Below, one piece after another: positions 1 to 11,368 of a DNA stretch of 64,000 bases. Every line of letters begins with the position of its first letter. Position 1 is the stretch's first letter. A model generated the notes under the pieces. That model ran no database searches. It was not told the DNA's origin and saw only the letters and a program-made list of their open reading frames with translations. The stretch comes from Neodontobutis hainanensis (lineage: Eukaryota > Chordata > Actinopteri > Gobiiformes > Odontobutidae), in NCBI GenBank assembly GCA_024349245.1, contig JALDNG010000403.1:1-64000 (forward strand), given 5' to 3'. The translations under genes were made by a program, and so were the position numbers.

Positions 1-1832
1 TACTGTATTTGATAAATTAAAAATATATCATTTTTATTAAAACAATAATTGCCAGATTTTAAATTAATAAGAGCTAATACCTTCATAAAATCATTACAAA
101 TCTCCAAAAATGTTATGATACGTTTCAAATAAAGTTTATTTTTTATATAAATGTTTGTCGTTTATGACAAATGATGATCCTTAGATGATAATCAATTGTT
201 ATCGATAAATTAAATAAATTGAGATTAAAATTTTTTTTATTGAAGGTTTTTTTAATTAAAAATATCACTAAAATCTGAATTTTCAAACTTTTATCCTTTA
301 ACTAAAATAATTTATATTTATGAATACATTATTGATTTATCTATTGCAAGAGAGGATAATTTAATAATAGTCTATGAGATAGCTTCACATTTTTTAAGAG
401 TTATCGATTGCTGGTATATTTATAACTTTAACGTTAATACTAGAGCTTTAAAATGTTATCATTTGGGTTCTAATTCTCTGAATATTAAGAAGGGTTAAAA
501 TAAACATAGAGATGATGAAAAATAGCACTTCTTTGAACATGATAAGTTAAGAGAAATATTTTAAAGTTGAGGAATGATAACAAAATATTTTTAACGAAAA
601 ATTACTTCAAAACTCTACTCTATTCAAGATATTTTTACCATCATTTCGATGATGATGGTTTTTATCAGTTTACACATTATATTTTAATCATAAATAACAA
701 ATCATTCTGAAAAATTAAAATTTCATTGGATACTTTTATTATTTAATCAAACTATAGATATAAGAGTTTTATAACTTTTCCCTTAGTTTGGAAACCATGT
801 GTAAATTATTGTGTTATTAAGATACCTTCTGATACAAGTGGTATATTTTATAAACTTAATTTTTAACTGTGATATTTTTCAATAGCATAATTTGTTGACT
901 TTAAATTTGTAAATTTTAATATTCGTTTTTTTTCTATCATATCGGAAATAGAATACGTGGGATGTTATTTTGGAAATTAATCTGTTCGTACAAACCTATT
1001 CAGAATACAAATTTGAAATTCGTCAAATACTATAAAAGAGTCTTAAAAGGTTTTAAAGAATAATATGGGTTGAAATATTTGAGCTATTTAATCAATTTTA
1101 AAGGGATGAATTCTAAACTTTTACATGGTTTATTTTTATGTAAGATTTTATGGATGTAGGATTACAGTAACCATTTAAAAAAAATTATCACAATAAAATT
1201 GGATTTTTTGCATAAACATTGAATAAAAATAATTAAACACAGTTTTATAATCAACAAGAAATAATTTTTGGCTGAGAATTCATGTAAAATTAGAACAATC
1301 TTTTGCTTTCTCACGAGGATTTCTTAATAAGAAACAATATATCAAGAGAATAATTATTCAGACATTCTATGATATTAAAAACATGATAAAATTCAATGAT
1401 TTATATTTTTGAAAAAAAGAGATCCCTTTGTAAATTTTATTTAATAACACGGCGGCCCCATATTAAATATATTTTAATGTTCTTATCGAGTTGATGGTAA
1501 GAATTTAACATAAATTTACGTTCTAAGATGGAATTTTTTAAAATCTACCTTTTATTTTCAGTTAATTATTTTAATTACATATATCTTCAAGCCTCAAAAA
1601 ATTGTCCTCATAAAAATTAAACCTTAATTCTTCAATTAAAACAATTTTAATTCAATTAAAATAACATAAATACAATTCTCCCAATTTGAATCAATTAGAT
1701 GGTTGATTGATAACTTTTAACAATGATATTGGATAAATGATAGCTATAAAACTGCAAAATATAGATAGCTTGTGAAGAATGTTATATTATACTAGGCACG
1801 AATAGTTAATCTTCTTGAGACTTTTTCATTAT
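1..1832. other. AT-rich DNA, no gene seen
   Basis: I see no open reading frame, RNA gene or recognisable repeat family in this stretch. It contains a small hairpin at 637-659 (listed separately) and an isolated GC-rich run near 1,449-1,457 (cggcggccc) that I cannot explain. The DNA is otherwise like the AT-rich background of the whole window. Confidence 0.6.
637..659. repeat. small inverted repeat, part of a possible dispersed repeat
   Basis: Eight-base perfect arms (accatcat and atgatggt) surround a 7-base centre, ttcgatg. The flanking text ('ttcaaaact' upstream, 'tttttatcagttt' downstream) has a looser counterpart around 21,723-21,813, so this may be one copy of an old dispersed repeat. 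No function is suggested. Confidence 0.35.
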
Positions 1833-2147
1833 TCATTTCTCCCACTTTTCTACATTCCTCATCTTGAGGTCTTTTAAAGGGAAAAAATGATAATGATATA
1901 TTGAATTTTTAGAATAGAAAGACAATTTTTTCTTTTTCGTATACTGGGTGGTTAGCATTGATAATTTTGTTTGCTCAAAAAAAATTGGCTCCTGTCTATT
2001 TTTTTCCGTGGCTCTCAGGGTATCTAGGTCATCATTCTCATATGTAGTGTTTTTTTTAATTAAATTATCCAAGCGATTTTCTTTAATGAAAATTTTTCTT
2101 TGAGTGATATGAAAAATTAGTTCAATTTTAATTTTTATGTTGAACAT
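1833..2147 (-). pseudogene. possible integrase C-terminal extension of gypsy relic 1
   Basis: A 104-codon open stretch lies directly downstream (minus strand) of the clear integrase motifs. It is lysine-rich, and its end reads HFFPLKDLKMRNV, which resembles the 'V-P-K-D-L-K' segment that precedes the GPY/F region in many gypsy integrases. The order is right but the similarity is short. In DNA this AT-rich an open run of about 100 codons can also occur by chance, so this is a tentative assignment. Confidence 0.3.
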
Positions 2148-2199
2148 AGGAGTCTAGGGCCTGATATTATTCGTACATTTGAAGAGTACAGCCAGGATG

Positions 2200-2720
2200 G
2201 AATTGAAAATCAAATGCCTGTCAAATTTTGTCACCGTATACCATTTCCGCGGGATTAAATTTAGCTGCAGAATTTGGTATCGCTCTTATTGAATACAACA
2301 CAAAATGGATACTGTCATCCCTGTCGTATTGATGTATATCTACGTAATATCGCAACTTTTCCTTTATTGTTCGATTTGTTAGTTATACCGAGCCATTGTG
2401 GCTTGGGTGCTATTTTGATAAACATTATTTTTACATTCCTCAGGTTTTACAGACCCCTTTAAATATTTTAGATTAAAGTTGATTCCCTTGATCAATATGT
2501 GTTAGATCAGGGATTCTGAAACGGGAGATAATATATTTGATCATCGCGTTAACCGCAGCGGTAAGCTTTTTGATCCGATATACCCTTTGCATCCAAATAC
2601 GTTGTCAGTTGGTTGACAAAATTTATGATGCAGTAGTTGCCATGTATCGTTTTAGGTTGTAACCATATAAAGACTTGCGACCAGGAAAGACCTTTCTTTA
2701 CTTGGATTTTAATGATATTG
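2200..2720 (-). pseudogene. integrase core, gypsy relic 1 (broken)
   Basis: Integrase inserts the retrotransposon cDNA into the chromosome. Minus-strand fragments in order are NAMIKYIISRFRIPD and THIDQGNQL, which contains the second catalytic aspartate of the DDE triad; then PSHNGSV and LTNRTIKEKLRYYV, matching the 'HPQ-NG..ER..R.LK' helix with the final glutamate region; then NSAAKFNPAEMVYGDKI, the typical 'S.AELVYG' block of gypsy integrases. Stops occur inside, for example after GNQL and after NGSV, and the frame changes between fragments. The N-terminal zinc-binding HHCC segment expected near 2,750-2,950 was not recognised with confidence. Confidence 0.85.
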
Positions 2721-3229
2721 AGAGGTTTTCAGGGTGACTTTTTCATGGCACAAGAATGACAGTCCTAAATTCATAGACTGATATTGTTTTTCATTTTAGG
2801 CCAAAAAGCTACCCAGTTGATGAGTGAGAGAGTTTTCAACAGGCCCAAATGGCCATCCAAACTGGAATTCGTTCTTTCAAAATATTTTTGTTGAAGATGA
2901 TTTGGAATTTATGTTCTCAATTTAGAGTGTAATTTATGCATTATGATTCAAATTTGGATCTCACATTTATTATTTTGGAAATTAGGAGTTTATTTTTGTG
3001 AATTTAGTTTTCTTTTAATTTCGAGATATTTTTCCTGTTCATAGATAAGATTAATTGTGGGAAAAGATGAAAGTTCTGATATAGAGCAAGACTACCCATC
3101 AGCTATGACGTTATTGATTTGAGATATATGTCCGATTTTTTCTTCATAACTCTCGAGTTATAAAATCTATCTAACTCTAAATCTACGGATCTTTCATTGA
3201 TTTAATGTAAATAAGAGGGTTGTGATCAG

Positions 3230-3480
3230 TAAAAATTTTGAATCTACTTCTAAGCAGACCGCGCTTGAATTTTTATAACTGTCGATACTTTTGCGAAGTA
3301 CTCTCTATCAAAAATAAAATAACTTTTTTAAGCCACATTCAACTTTTTGACCTCATAGAAAATTAGCATGTCAACGCCGCAAACATTTTTTGTCAGGAGT
3401 GCTCCAAGAGCTATATCTGACGCATCGCATCTAAGCTTTAATGAAATTTCTGGTTTCTTAAAATTTAACTAGGCTATATA
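3230..3480 (-). pseudogene. RNase H domain, gypsy relic 1 (broken)
   Basis: RNase H removes RNA from the RNA:DNA hybrid during reverse transcription. The minus strand reads KPEISLKLRCDASDIALGAL. This matches the 'L.TDAS..G.GAVL' strand of gypsy RNase H, with the catalytic aspartate in CDAS. It is followed by KSYFIFDREYFAKV, which matches the 'NYS.TEKE.LA.V' block with the catalytic glutamate. In-frame stops occur, for example before KSYF. It lies directly after the reverse transcriptase, as expected for the family. Confidence 0.85.
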
Positions 3481-3519
3481 AGGCATATCATTTTTAGATT
3501 TTCAAAAGGATCATTTGTA

Positions 3520-4210
3520 TTGTCATCTCAACACTATGAGTTATTTTTAGAAAGTAACCTGTATTATGGAGAAAAGGTATGATAGAAACGACGAGTACAC
3601 CTCTGGAAAGAATTGCATGTTCCCAGAAAATAGCCACATCCTTTTTTTGGGCTTTTGTCAGTTTGATATGTGTTTGAGGTTCTCTGAATCATGAGCTATT
3701 CATTTTTCAGATATCAAAAATCCACATAAATTTAACTTACACGTCACAAACGAACATTTTTTGGAGGAATCTTGAGTCCTGCAATTTTTTATTTCGTAAA
3801 GATAGTCTCAACTGTTCTAATTGAGAGGGTAAGTTGTTTAAAAAGACTAAAATATCATCTAGGTAAATAGCAGGGAAAAGGCCATTTCCAAAAATTTTGA
3901 CAATCGCCTTTGAAACGATTCAGGGGCATTTAAAAAGACAAATAGACGCACGTTAAATTCGGATTGACCAAGCCCAGGTCGAGGAGGGATTTAAGTTAAC
4001 TTCCGATCCTGTTCTGATTGCAGGTGTTGCCACTAACCCTTAAAATGAACTAAACAGGGGAAATATTTAGTTACTTAGCCTATCATATAAATCATCAATT
4101 TAAGACAGGCTGAATGAATCATTAATTGGGACTTGGTTCAATTTCAGATATTCGATTCATAAATGATCGGTTCCATCATTTTTCTTAACAAATACTGCAG
4201 GTAAACAACA
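3520..4210 (-). pseudogene. reverse transcriptase, gypsy relic 1 (broken)
   Basis: On the minus strand the finger segment reads AVFVKKNDGT, then a stop, then IEYLKLNQVPINDSFSLS and IDDL, matching 'VLVKKKDG...DYR.LN......PLPRIDDL'. Further on come GQSEFNVRLFVFLNAPESFQ and AIYLDDILVF. YLDD is the catalytic motif and is preserved here, so the two adjacent aspartates that bind metal are still present. Stops after DGTDHL and SLS and frame changes make the gene non-functional. The spacing between motifs is close to that of intact gypsy elements, so decay has been mainly by point changes. Confidence 0.9.
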
Positions 4211-4313
4211 GTTGCTTTGACTGGAACGAATGATGTCTTAATCAACTATCTCGCCTATTATATATGATATTTCACGGTGTTTATTTTGATGTTGTCTGTA
4301 ATGGCAGACCCTT

Positions 4314-4325
4314 ATATATATATAT
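4314..4325. repeat. short TA run
   Basis: A brief run of alternating TA lies within the reverse-transcriptase part of gypsy relic 1. It probably arose by slippage after the element died. A similar run is seen at about 43,061-43,073. Confidence 0.5.
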
Positions 4326-4469
4326 GTCACATGGGAAGATATTTATGTTCTGCAATGTTAGTTGAGGCAGATCTAATCAGGTTCGAGCAATACAAACTTT
4401 TCATATTTTTCTAAGAGACGCTTAATGTCAACAACGGTGGGATAGATTGAAATTGAAAATTTGTTTTAT

Positions 4470-4640
4470 CTAGGAAGAACGTCAGGATTATTTAACTTGA
4501 TGAAAAAATCTAGTGCCATTGTAATTTCATGGCCTAATACAATATCACGGGTAATACAATCCAGAATATAGAAATCATATTTGTATGTTTTTCCATTTAG
4601 AGTAAAACTGTCGAGTATATCACGATTGATACAATTTTCT
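4470..4640 (-). pseudogene. retropepsin-like protease C-terminal part, gypsy relic 1
   Basis: The minus strand reads ILDSFTLNGKTYKYDFYILD followed by CITRDIVLGHEITMALDFF. This fits the C-terminal half of a retrotransposon aspartic protease, where a 'D.ILG.DFL' motif follows a beta-strand containing NG. The catalytic D-[ST]-G motif, which should lie just upstream near 4,650-4,760, was not found, so that part is either lost or frameshifted. The position directly upstream of the reverse transcriptase supports the call. Confidence 0.7.
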
Positions 4641-4859
4641 ATCGTGATATTGTGTGAAACAATCGTGAACTGCTTTCGGTGAGCGTCTTTAGATAAGAGA
4701 GATCTTGATTGCGCTTATGCACACTCATATATCGATTTATACATTGTGATTGATGTTTAGGAGCTCGAGTTGAAGTTATTATTATAACACAGGGTTCATT
4801 ATGGTTTGAAATGTAAGCGAAATTTGTATAATTGAAAATCCTTTTCTGAGATACTCTCA

Positions 4860-5580
4860 CAGTATCCGTACTACGTATACAAGTCGTTTTCGTTCATATT
4901 TTCTGAAAACGACTTCACCTCTGTAGAACATAATTATATGATTCTGGGATCCGCAATTATGTCAGAGTATTAGCGGATGTTTATTGAGTGACACCTACTT
5001 AGCCCGGTAGTTTACGACCAAAATTCTCGTTTTTTGCTCGTCTGTAGTCGTTTTTATATATGCTTGTTGAGTCGAAGAAGATGGACTACTTTTGTTGTTC
5101 CTGTAAATAGACATAAGAATCTCTAACGAACTCGTCGATTAAACCTTCAAGATATGCCTTCTCGTGTGAACAAAAAGATGAATGTAAGTCCTGAGTTATG
5201 TACTAGGATACGATAAAATATGTGTCAACTTCCGATACTTTTGGGCGTGCGCATTAGTTGAAACAATGAACGGAGCAAAAGAATTGACTCTAAAATAGAA
5301 AATACTGCTTGTATTCTTGGTTAAGTTTGTAGGATTTGTATAAAGGCACGTGTATTTGGTTATTCGAGTCTTTCATCTTCTTTTCCTTGTCGTGATACTT
5401 CCTTGAGATGATTTTTGACCAATGATCTGATGTACAGGTCAACAGGAGGTCTGAGAAAATTTAATCTGAGAACAATTCTTCAGGAAGCTCAATGAGTATC
5501 AATTCTTTGATCTGTCTACAATCGATTTGATTGAGTTGAACAAAATCTTCATCACATCATGAAACATCTGAAGAATGTTA
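4860..5580 (-). pseudogene. possible gag remnant of gypsy relic 1
   Basis: The block is less AT-rich than the flanking DNA and sits where gag should be relative to pol. Short readings such as KAYLEGLIDEFVRD (about 5,120-5,160) resemble the end of a gag capsid domain. I did not find a CCHC zinc knuckle. The assignment rests mostly on position and base composition. Confidence 0.3.
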
Positions 5581-8500
5581 GATAATCATTAAAACTAGTC
5601 TGTTATCTTCCTAAATCTTGATCATTCATCTGCTATTTTTAAAATTTCACCGCATTTAATTTCAGCACAAAATATTTATTGATGAATAATTTAAATGAAA
5701 CAATTGTTCATTTTGAAGATTATAAGTTCTTAATTATAGATTCATGACCTCAAACATGCATTTATTCTAATATTACTATTTTAGTATATTTTAACTTAAC
5801 AAAATTTAATGAGAAAACAATTTATTTTCAATGTCACAGGAGACTTGAATTCGATTTGTCTTAAATTTTAAATATAATTTTCCAACAATTTTACTTTTAG
5901 AAACATACTAAGATATAGATTAAAAATTCCATAAAACAGCACATTTTAGTTAAATTTCATATTTTAAATTCGAAATATTTCTCTTCAGTACATATTTTTC
6001 ACATTATAATTAATTTCAATGTTTTCAGCTGATGAATAAAGAAAATCATCCGTTTACTGGTTATCTTTTATGTGAACTGCCTATTTTTGATATATTGGTT
6101 TGAGATTTATTTTAATTTGGAAAAAGTAAAAAAAGATGGGTGGGATCGTTGTTAATTGAAAATCAAAATGTTTGTTGATTAACCATGACTAATTATTCAT
6201 CGAAATTCAAAAATTAAAAAAAACTAAAAGTTCTTTTTCTACATATGATAAAGAAATATATGCTAGAAAACCTTTAAAAAAATTTTCTTTTGATTCAATA
6301 TCAGTAAAAATTATAATAATGATCGATACACTTCTTTTAATTTTCTAAAAATCATGTATCATTGAATTATATAATTATTAAATTCACTTGACTTATTTGT
6401 TCTAAAATCGAGTAAATTAACACTAAAATTGAAAATATGGTCTTTGCTAACAGAGTCGTCATACAGTAAAGTTCAAGAATTCACATTATGGGATAAATTT
6501 AAATTTAAAATTGATTTTTTATCAGATGCTTATAAAAAATTAATCTCAAGTAATTTTGAAATGATCTTGAGTCTAACATTCATTATCATTTCTTTAATTT
6601 GAACCAAACAGCTTCTCAAACTGAGTTTTATCAATCATTTTAAAAAATTTTTTAAGTTTTAAATTAACCTTGAAGCAAACATTCATTTTTTAGAAAATTT
6701 TCAGAAACCTGAAACATAATAAGCTTATGTCGCATACAAATTTTTTGTTGATATAATAAAAATACCCTTGAACAAATTTAACACGTTCGTTCTATGATAT
6801 GATAAAATTTTAAAAATTAAATTATTTAAGATGTCGTATATGCCATGTCCATCTCGAATCTAAAATATGATAAAATTTGACAGGATTTGAACAAATTATT
6901 ATTTTTAAATTACATTGATTCCTATTTTATATCCTAAAAAAAAGAATACTGCAAAGATGAAATGTATTGTGCTGGTTTTGTGGGATATATTTATGAATTT
7001 TACATATTGAGGGAAAATAGGTTTTGATAACTTGATAAATTATAAAAGAAATTTATCATGCAACAAAAATAAAACTGTCTTTTAACAATAACAGAGAGAA
7101 ATATTGAGAATGATTTATTTTCTATGCTGAATGTAGCAACATGCAAAAAAGAAATTTATAATGGTATACTTCATCTTAAATTTTTATCCTGGAAATTAAT
7201 ATTCGTCTATACTATGTTCATATATGTGCTCTCGTTCCTATTAGTTGGATAAATGTTTGTAATAATTTTTTTACAATCTAAATATCAGAACGCATGTAAA
7301 TAAATCTGGTTTTAAAAAAGCATGCCCCATTACGAACTTAGAGGTGCGTATAAGAATCTTTTCATTTTTGTTAATTTATAGTTTCTCTTTATATTTGAAA
7401 TGAATCAATTAATTGTCATTTGTAAACAAATAAATGAAGAAACAAGAAAAACAAATCTTATCTGATTTATTCCGAAAACAGACACAAAATAATTCAGTCG
7501 ATAGAAAGCAATCTTCAAGCGATTCACAAAGTGATACGTCTTTTAAAAATGTAACTCTTTATGTGATGACTTAAACATATAATACGATTAATCATTTAAA
7601 GTCAAAGAAATTAGTCACTTTGCAGAAATATTTTGAAGATACTATTTCCTCAAAATCATATTCAAATAATCAGATAGACATTGAAAATTGAAGGTAGCTT
7701 TTAGATAATATTATGGTTCTCTATTTTCAATTTTTACTCATGAAACGTTACTTAAACCTGAAAAAAGCGATATGAATCTAGAAAAAGTTGATAAATAAAA
7801 TTCAACCCTAAAAGAAAAAATTACAAAATAATTCTTATGAATTTCAAAGAAATCGAGCAATATTAAAAATAGAATAAATAACATAAAAATTAAGCAATCG
7901 TTTCGACGTTTAAAAATGCTTAATAAACAAGATATTAAGCAAGATCAGTTTTTAGAATTACATAAGCATCATAATTTAGATTGTACTGATAATAGTTTTA
8001 TTGATAAAAATTAAAGGTTTTAAGGTAATTTGAGGAAAGATTATTATCCATCTTTTACAACTATAAAAGAATCATAAACAAACAAAATTTACATATTTAT
8101 TAAATTTATCATTCTTTACGAAAATGAAATCAGATTTATCGAGAATGTCTCAATCGATTTAAGCATTTGAGCTCATTTCAAATCCTTTTTTTTTTAAATT
8201 TTAAAAGAAATGTGACAGAATTATCTAAATGGCTGATATCTATAGAGTATACGAACAAGTTAAACTATATTTTCAAAACAAAAAATTCAAAATAAATCAC
8301 AATTATCCATTATCTTTATTTCAAAGGGATATAATTGAACTTTTGTTCAATTCAAGACATAAAATATTTCCATTATTCTTTCTATCATATTTACAGAACC
8401 TACTATAAAGAATTCGATGGTGAGTTCATATTGATTTATATATTTTATAAAAAATTATCGCATTTTAAATCAATATATTTAGATCATTTTTAATTTTTGA

Positions 8501-10506
8501 AAAATTGAAACATGATGAATTTTAAAACAATGAAAAAAGTGTGTGCAATTCAACTTTTTATTTAATGGATTTACAATTTATTGTTCATTTTAAATTTTCA
8601 CAGAAATATATTTAATATCTTATGAAAATTTATAAATATTTACTCTACTATACTAACCATTACAGAGCTTTATTTTGAATAAAATACAAACATGTCTGTT
8701 TAACTATCTGTTCGAAGATATTTAAAAGAAATTTTTAAATATTCATTTATATTATATAACTCATACTTTGTGTTTATAATTTGATAAAATCGACAATACA
8801 GAAAATATTTGAATTGCAATAATTAATTAATATACTTCGAGATGTTTTAAAATTATTTTATTTTACATTGAAAAATGTTCATCCTGTTATAATCATCATA
8901 ACATGCTTCTCTCCAAATATCAGAAAAAATAATTCATTCTTTCATAATATTGCTGACATTTTTCAAATGAGTAACAATTAATTTTTTTCACATAATTTTA
9001 TAAATTTAATTTTAATTCACGGAATAAATATTCAACGTTGGGTTTATTTAATTCATATTTTTTAAAACTCTTTTAGTTGTAAATAAATCGAAATTCGGAT
9101 ATTTTATCAATTCCATCATTTATTTTTGTTGAATATGTACATATTCTTGTATCTTAAAAGTTTTTTCGGCTCATTCAATGAAACATTTGGCATATTATGC
9201 TATCAATCAAGATACCTTTACAAATTTTGTTTTATACAAAATATACCCACATTTATAGTCGCGAATATCTTTTAATAATAGGATTTGGATTCTACAACTT
9301 AGAGATATATTCCCTGCTTTAATTTTTTTTATTCTACGTTATAAAATATTTTTGATATCAAGTTATAGTTTTTTCCTCCCCAACTTATCGTTACATTCAT
9401 ATGATCATTCAAGTTGTTTTTTTTATTTTTGATGAATGTGTTCAAATATATTTTAACTTAGAGCCAATGAAAACAGTTCATTATTTTTTTACTAAATGAA
9501 CAGGTTTAAAGATTTAAACCATATTATATTGTATAAAAATATATTTAATAAATTCATTATTATTCTTTTGTCAATCTTTGTATGTGCTGATGAAAATCTT
9601 CAATTAGTTAAAAATAGAAAGATAACAGTTAAATGTTAACTCAATTAAAAAGTTTAAAAATCGTCATTGACACAAAAAATATCACTGTATTTTATCATGG
9701 TAAAGGAGAAATAAAAAAACATGAGAATTTATAATGAACATATAAAAGAGAAATTCCTGTAAATATTTCTTTTTATGTTTTATATTTGTATCACATCGGT
9801 AAAATTCATCTTTTTATTTAATCTATATTCACTGAAATGTTTCAAACGAAAATTAATGCGATATACACGAATGAACGACAATAAAATCATCTAATCTGTA
9901 AAAATTAGAATTTAAATATTTCTCATTAAGTAAAAGCTAGTCTAAAAAAAATTTTTCATTTTCATATTTTTAGTTTCATTTAGGTTTGAGAACAATTAAC
10001 AAATCAGATGTTGATTATGTTTTCTGAGTTTTACAGTTATCTAGTATTTTATAAATGAATTTTATCATGATACATTTTGAAAAATAAAATATATTTTCTG
10101 AATTTTAAAATCGGCATGATAATATGAAAGGAGACATATCTGGATATGTTGATTTTTCAAACCAGAATGTGCAAGATAACTAGAATGAATTTAAAAATGT
10201 TAAACAGTGAACAAAGAAAAGACACAACAGATAATTTAAAGATTCAATTTAAACTCAATATTATAACACAAAACCGTATTAAATTAGTATAAAAAGACAC
10301 TTTCTGATTTAATGAACAATACAAAATTAATATATCACACTTTCAAGAAAAAATATTGTTTTCTATGAGAGATTAAAATGTCAGATTTAAATAAAAAGTG
10401 ATATCCCTTTCTAATATTATTGATGATATTATATTAAAATTAATTTTTTTTTATTTTATGTTTAAATAATATTTTATCATTGGATTTAGATTTTTTCAGA
10501 GAGATA
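5581..10506. other. AT-rich intergenic stretch, almost no recognisable content
   Basis: Apart from the doubtful degraded reading at 7,434-8,015, I see no coding pattern, RNA gene or repeat family here. Reading frames are short and full of TAA stops, as expected for this base composition. Confidence 0.5.
7434..8015 (+). pseudogene. doubtful degraded reading, possible old pseudogene
   Basis: From an ATG at 7,434 the plus strand reads MKKQEKQILSDLFRKQTQNN and stays polar and serine-rich for 46 codons before a TAA. The same frame then continues for about 38 more codons (KKLVTLQKYFEDTISS and so on). After frame changes, a stretch at about 7,850-8,010 reads IKNRINNIKIKQ, then DQFLELHKHH and NSFIDKN. 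The last part faintly recalls the first helix of nucleosome assembly protein 1 (pattern 'NRI..LK.LQ', then 'F...V..LE', then 'P.FDKR'), but it has extra residues and the conserved domain that should follow was not found. Chance cannot be excluded. Confidence 0.15.
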
Positions 10507-10514
10507 ATCTAAAT
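10507..10514. repeat. target-site duplication, left copy (ATCTAAAT)
   Basis: The eight bases immediately left of the element are ATCTAAAT and are repeated exactly at 12,668-12,675. An 8 bp duplication is the hallmark of hAT insertion. Its perfect preservation indicates a fairly recent insertion compared with the other elements in the window. Confidence 0.95.
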
Positions 10515-10530
10515 CAGGGGTGGCCAACCC
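10515..10530 (+). repeat. hAT relic 1 left terminal inverted repeat
   Basis: CAGGGGTGGCCAACCC is the exact reverse complement of the bases at 12,652-12,667. Terminal repeats are where the transposase binds and cuts. Inward of it the two ends stop matching base for base, but both contain GGGCC-type motifs. Confidence 0.97.
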
Positions 10531-10570
10531 AAATGAACCTTCGGGCCATTTTGGAAATTTATCATAAACT

Positions 10571-10581
10571 CGCGGGCCGCA
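10571..10581. repeat. subterminal GC motif, left end of hAT relic 1
   Basis: The run CGCGGGCCGCA contains GCGGGCCGCA, which recurs at 12,603-12,612 near the other end. Short repeated subterminal motifs are known transposase-binding sites in hAT elements. That role here is an inference from position and repetition. Confidence 0.6.
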
Positions 10582-10716
10582 TAAAAATTTATATATCATT
10601 CATAAGTGATAAGACGCTAATAAAAATGAAATTAAACAAAATTAAATAATATTACTCAAAAACACAAAGTAAAAATTATATTAATAAAATAATTCTCACA
10701 AATTTAATTTATTCAA

Positions 10717-10968
10717 TTAATGAGATATTTGCTTTTCTATGCTCTCACTTAACTTCTGCAGATCGATATCTATGCTTGTATTTGCACGTCGTAATTGGTT
10801 TTGTAGATTTTCGTCAGTCAAACTCGAACGTGATTTATGTTTAGTAAATTTCATTTTCGAAAAAAATGATTCGCAGATATAAGTTGATCCAAATGCACTT
10901 ACGACTTTTTGTGCCAGATTTCTCAAATTTGAAAATCTTTCTTGTGATATAAATGTTATAAAAATCAA
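10717..10968 (-). pseudogene. hAT dimerisation domain fragment of relic 1
   Basis: This is the C-terminal open piece of the transposase, ending in a natural-looking stop (reading EKQISH). It carries the 'S..CE..FS.MK..K...R..L....L...LR...T' pattern of the hAT C-terminal dimerisation region, which also supplies part of the catalytic fold. It starts out of frame with the fragment upstream because of a frameshift near 10,960. Confidence 0.9.
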
Positions 10969-11152
10969 GCTTTAGATTTTGATGCTTCAAAATTTGTCTT
11001 AATTCGTTATTGCATTGTAAATCAATCAACTCCATCTGGATATGTTCTGGGACCGACTCGACATCGACATAAAAAGGAGATGAATATATTTCAAATATCT
11101 TATTGTATTTGTGTAAATTAGCAAAGCGACTTTCAAAGGCAACTATAAGTTT

Positions 11153-11368
11153 TCAGATTTCTTGTGGATATTTAAAATAATTGTTATTTCGTAGATTTTT
11201 CATTTCTTTTAACAATGGAAAATGCTGAACGTTATTATTTTTCAATTGAGATTCGAAAAGTTGCAATTTTCTTTGAAATTCTTTGATATGATTGAACGCA
11301 TCAACTATTAAATTGTCTTTTCCCTGCAATGAGATGCTTAATTGATTGAGTTTTTCAACAATATCCAC
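11153..11368 (-). pseudogene. central helical fragment of hAT transposase, relic 1
   Basis: A 71-codon open piece from the helical insertion of the transposase includes VEKLNQLSISLQGKDNLIVD and FQRKLQLFESQL. It follows the conserved VRWLSRGK block (about 11,480-11,510), separated by a stop just before the first Met. The order and spacing match intact relatives, so this part has suffered only point changes. Confidence 0.9.

Larger units (their letters stand above)
1833..5580 (-). mobile_element. Ty3/gypsy LTR-retrotransposon relic (gypsy relic 1)
   Basis: Read on the minus strand, this region shows in the normal Ty3/gypsy pol order the end of an aspartic protease (about 4,470-4,640), reverse transcriptase (about 3,520-4,210), RNase H (about 3,230-3,480) and integrase (about 2,200-2,720). 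Every domain has stops or frameshifts, so the element is dead. Integrase after RNase H puts it in Ty3/gypsy, not Ty1/copia. The stretch is clearly less AT-rich than its flanks. I could not identify either LTR, a primer-binding site or a target duplication, so the outer limits are approximate: the left part (1,833-2,150) and the right part (4,860-5,580) are inferred only from position and weak similarity. Confidence 0.85.

Noticed and set aside
2274..2462. 62-codon plus-strand frame with cysteines (CHPCRIDVYLR)
   Set aside because: It is the antisense of the integrase block of gypsy relic 1.
4639..4860. 73-codon minus-strand frame as an independent gene
   Set aside because: It sits between the gag-like and protease parts of gypsy relic 1 and is best seen as part of that element. 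No separate family is recognised.
10417..10446. Reading NIIDDIILK, like a reverse transcriptase YIDDIL motif
   Set aside because: No other RT motif is found around it, the frame has a stop just upstream, and the words are simple AT-rich codons that arise by chance.
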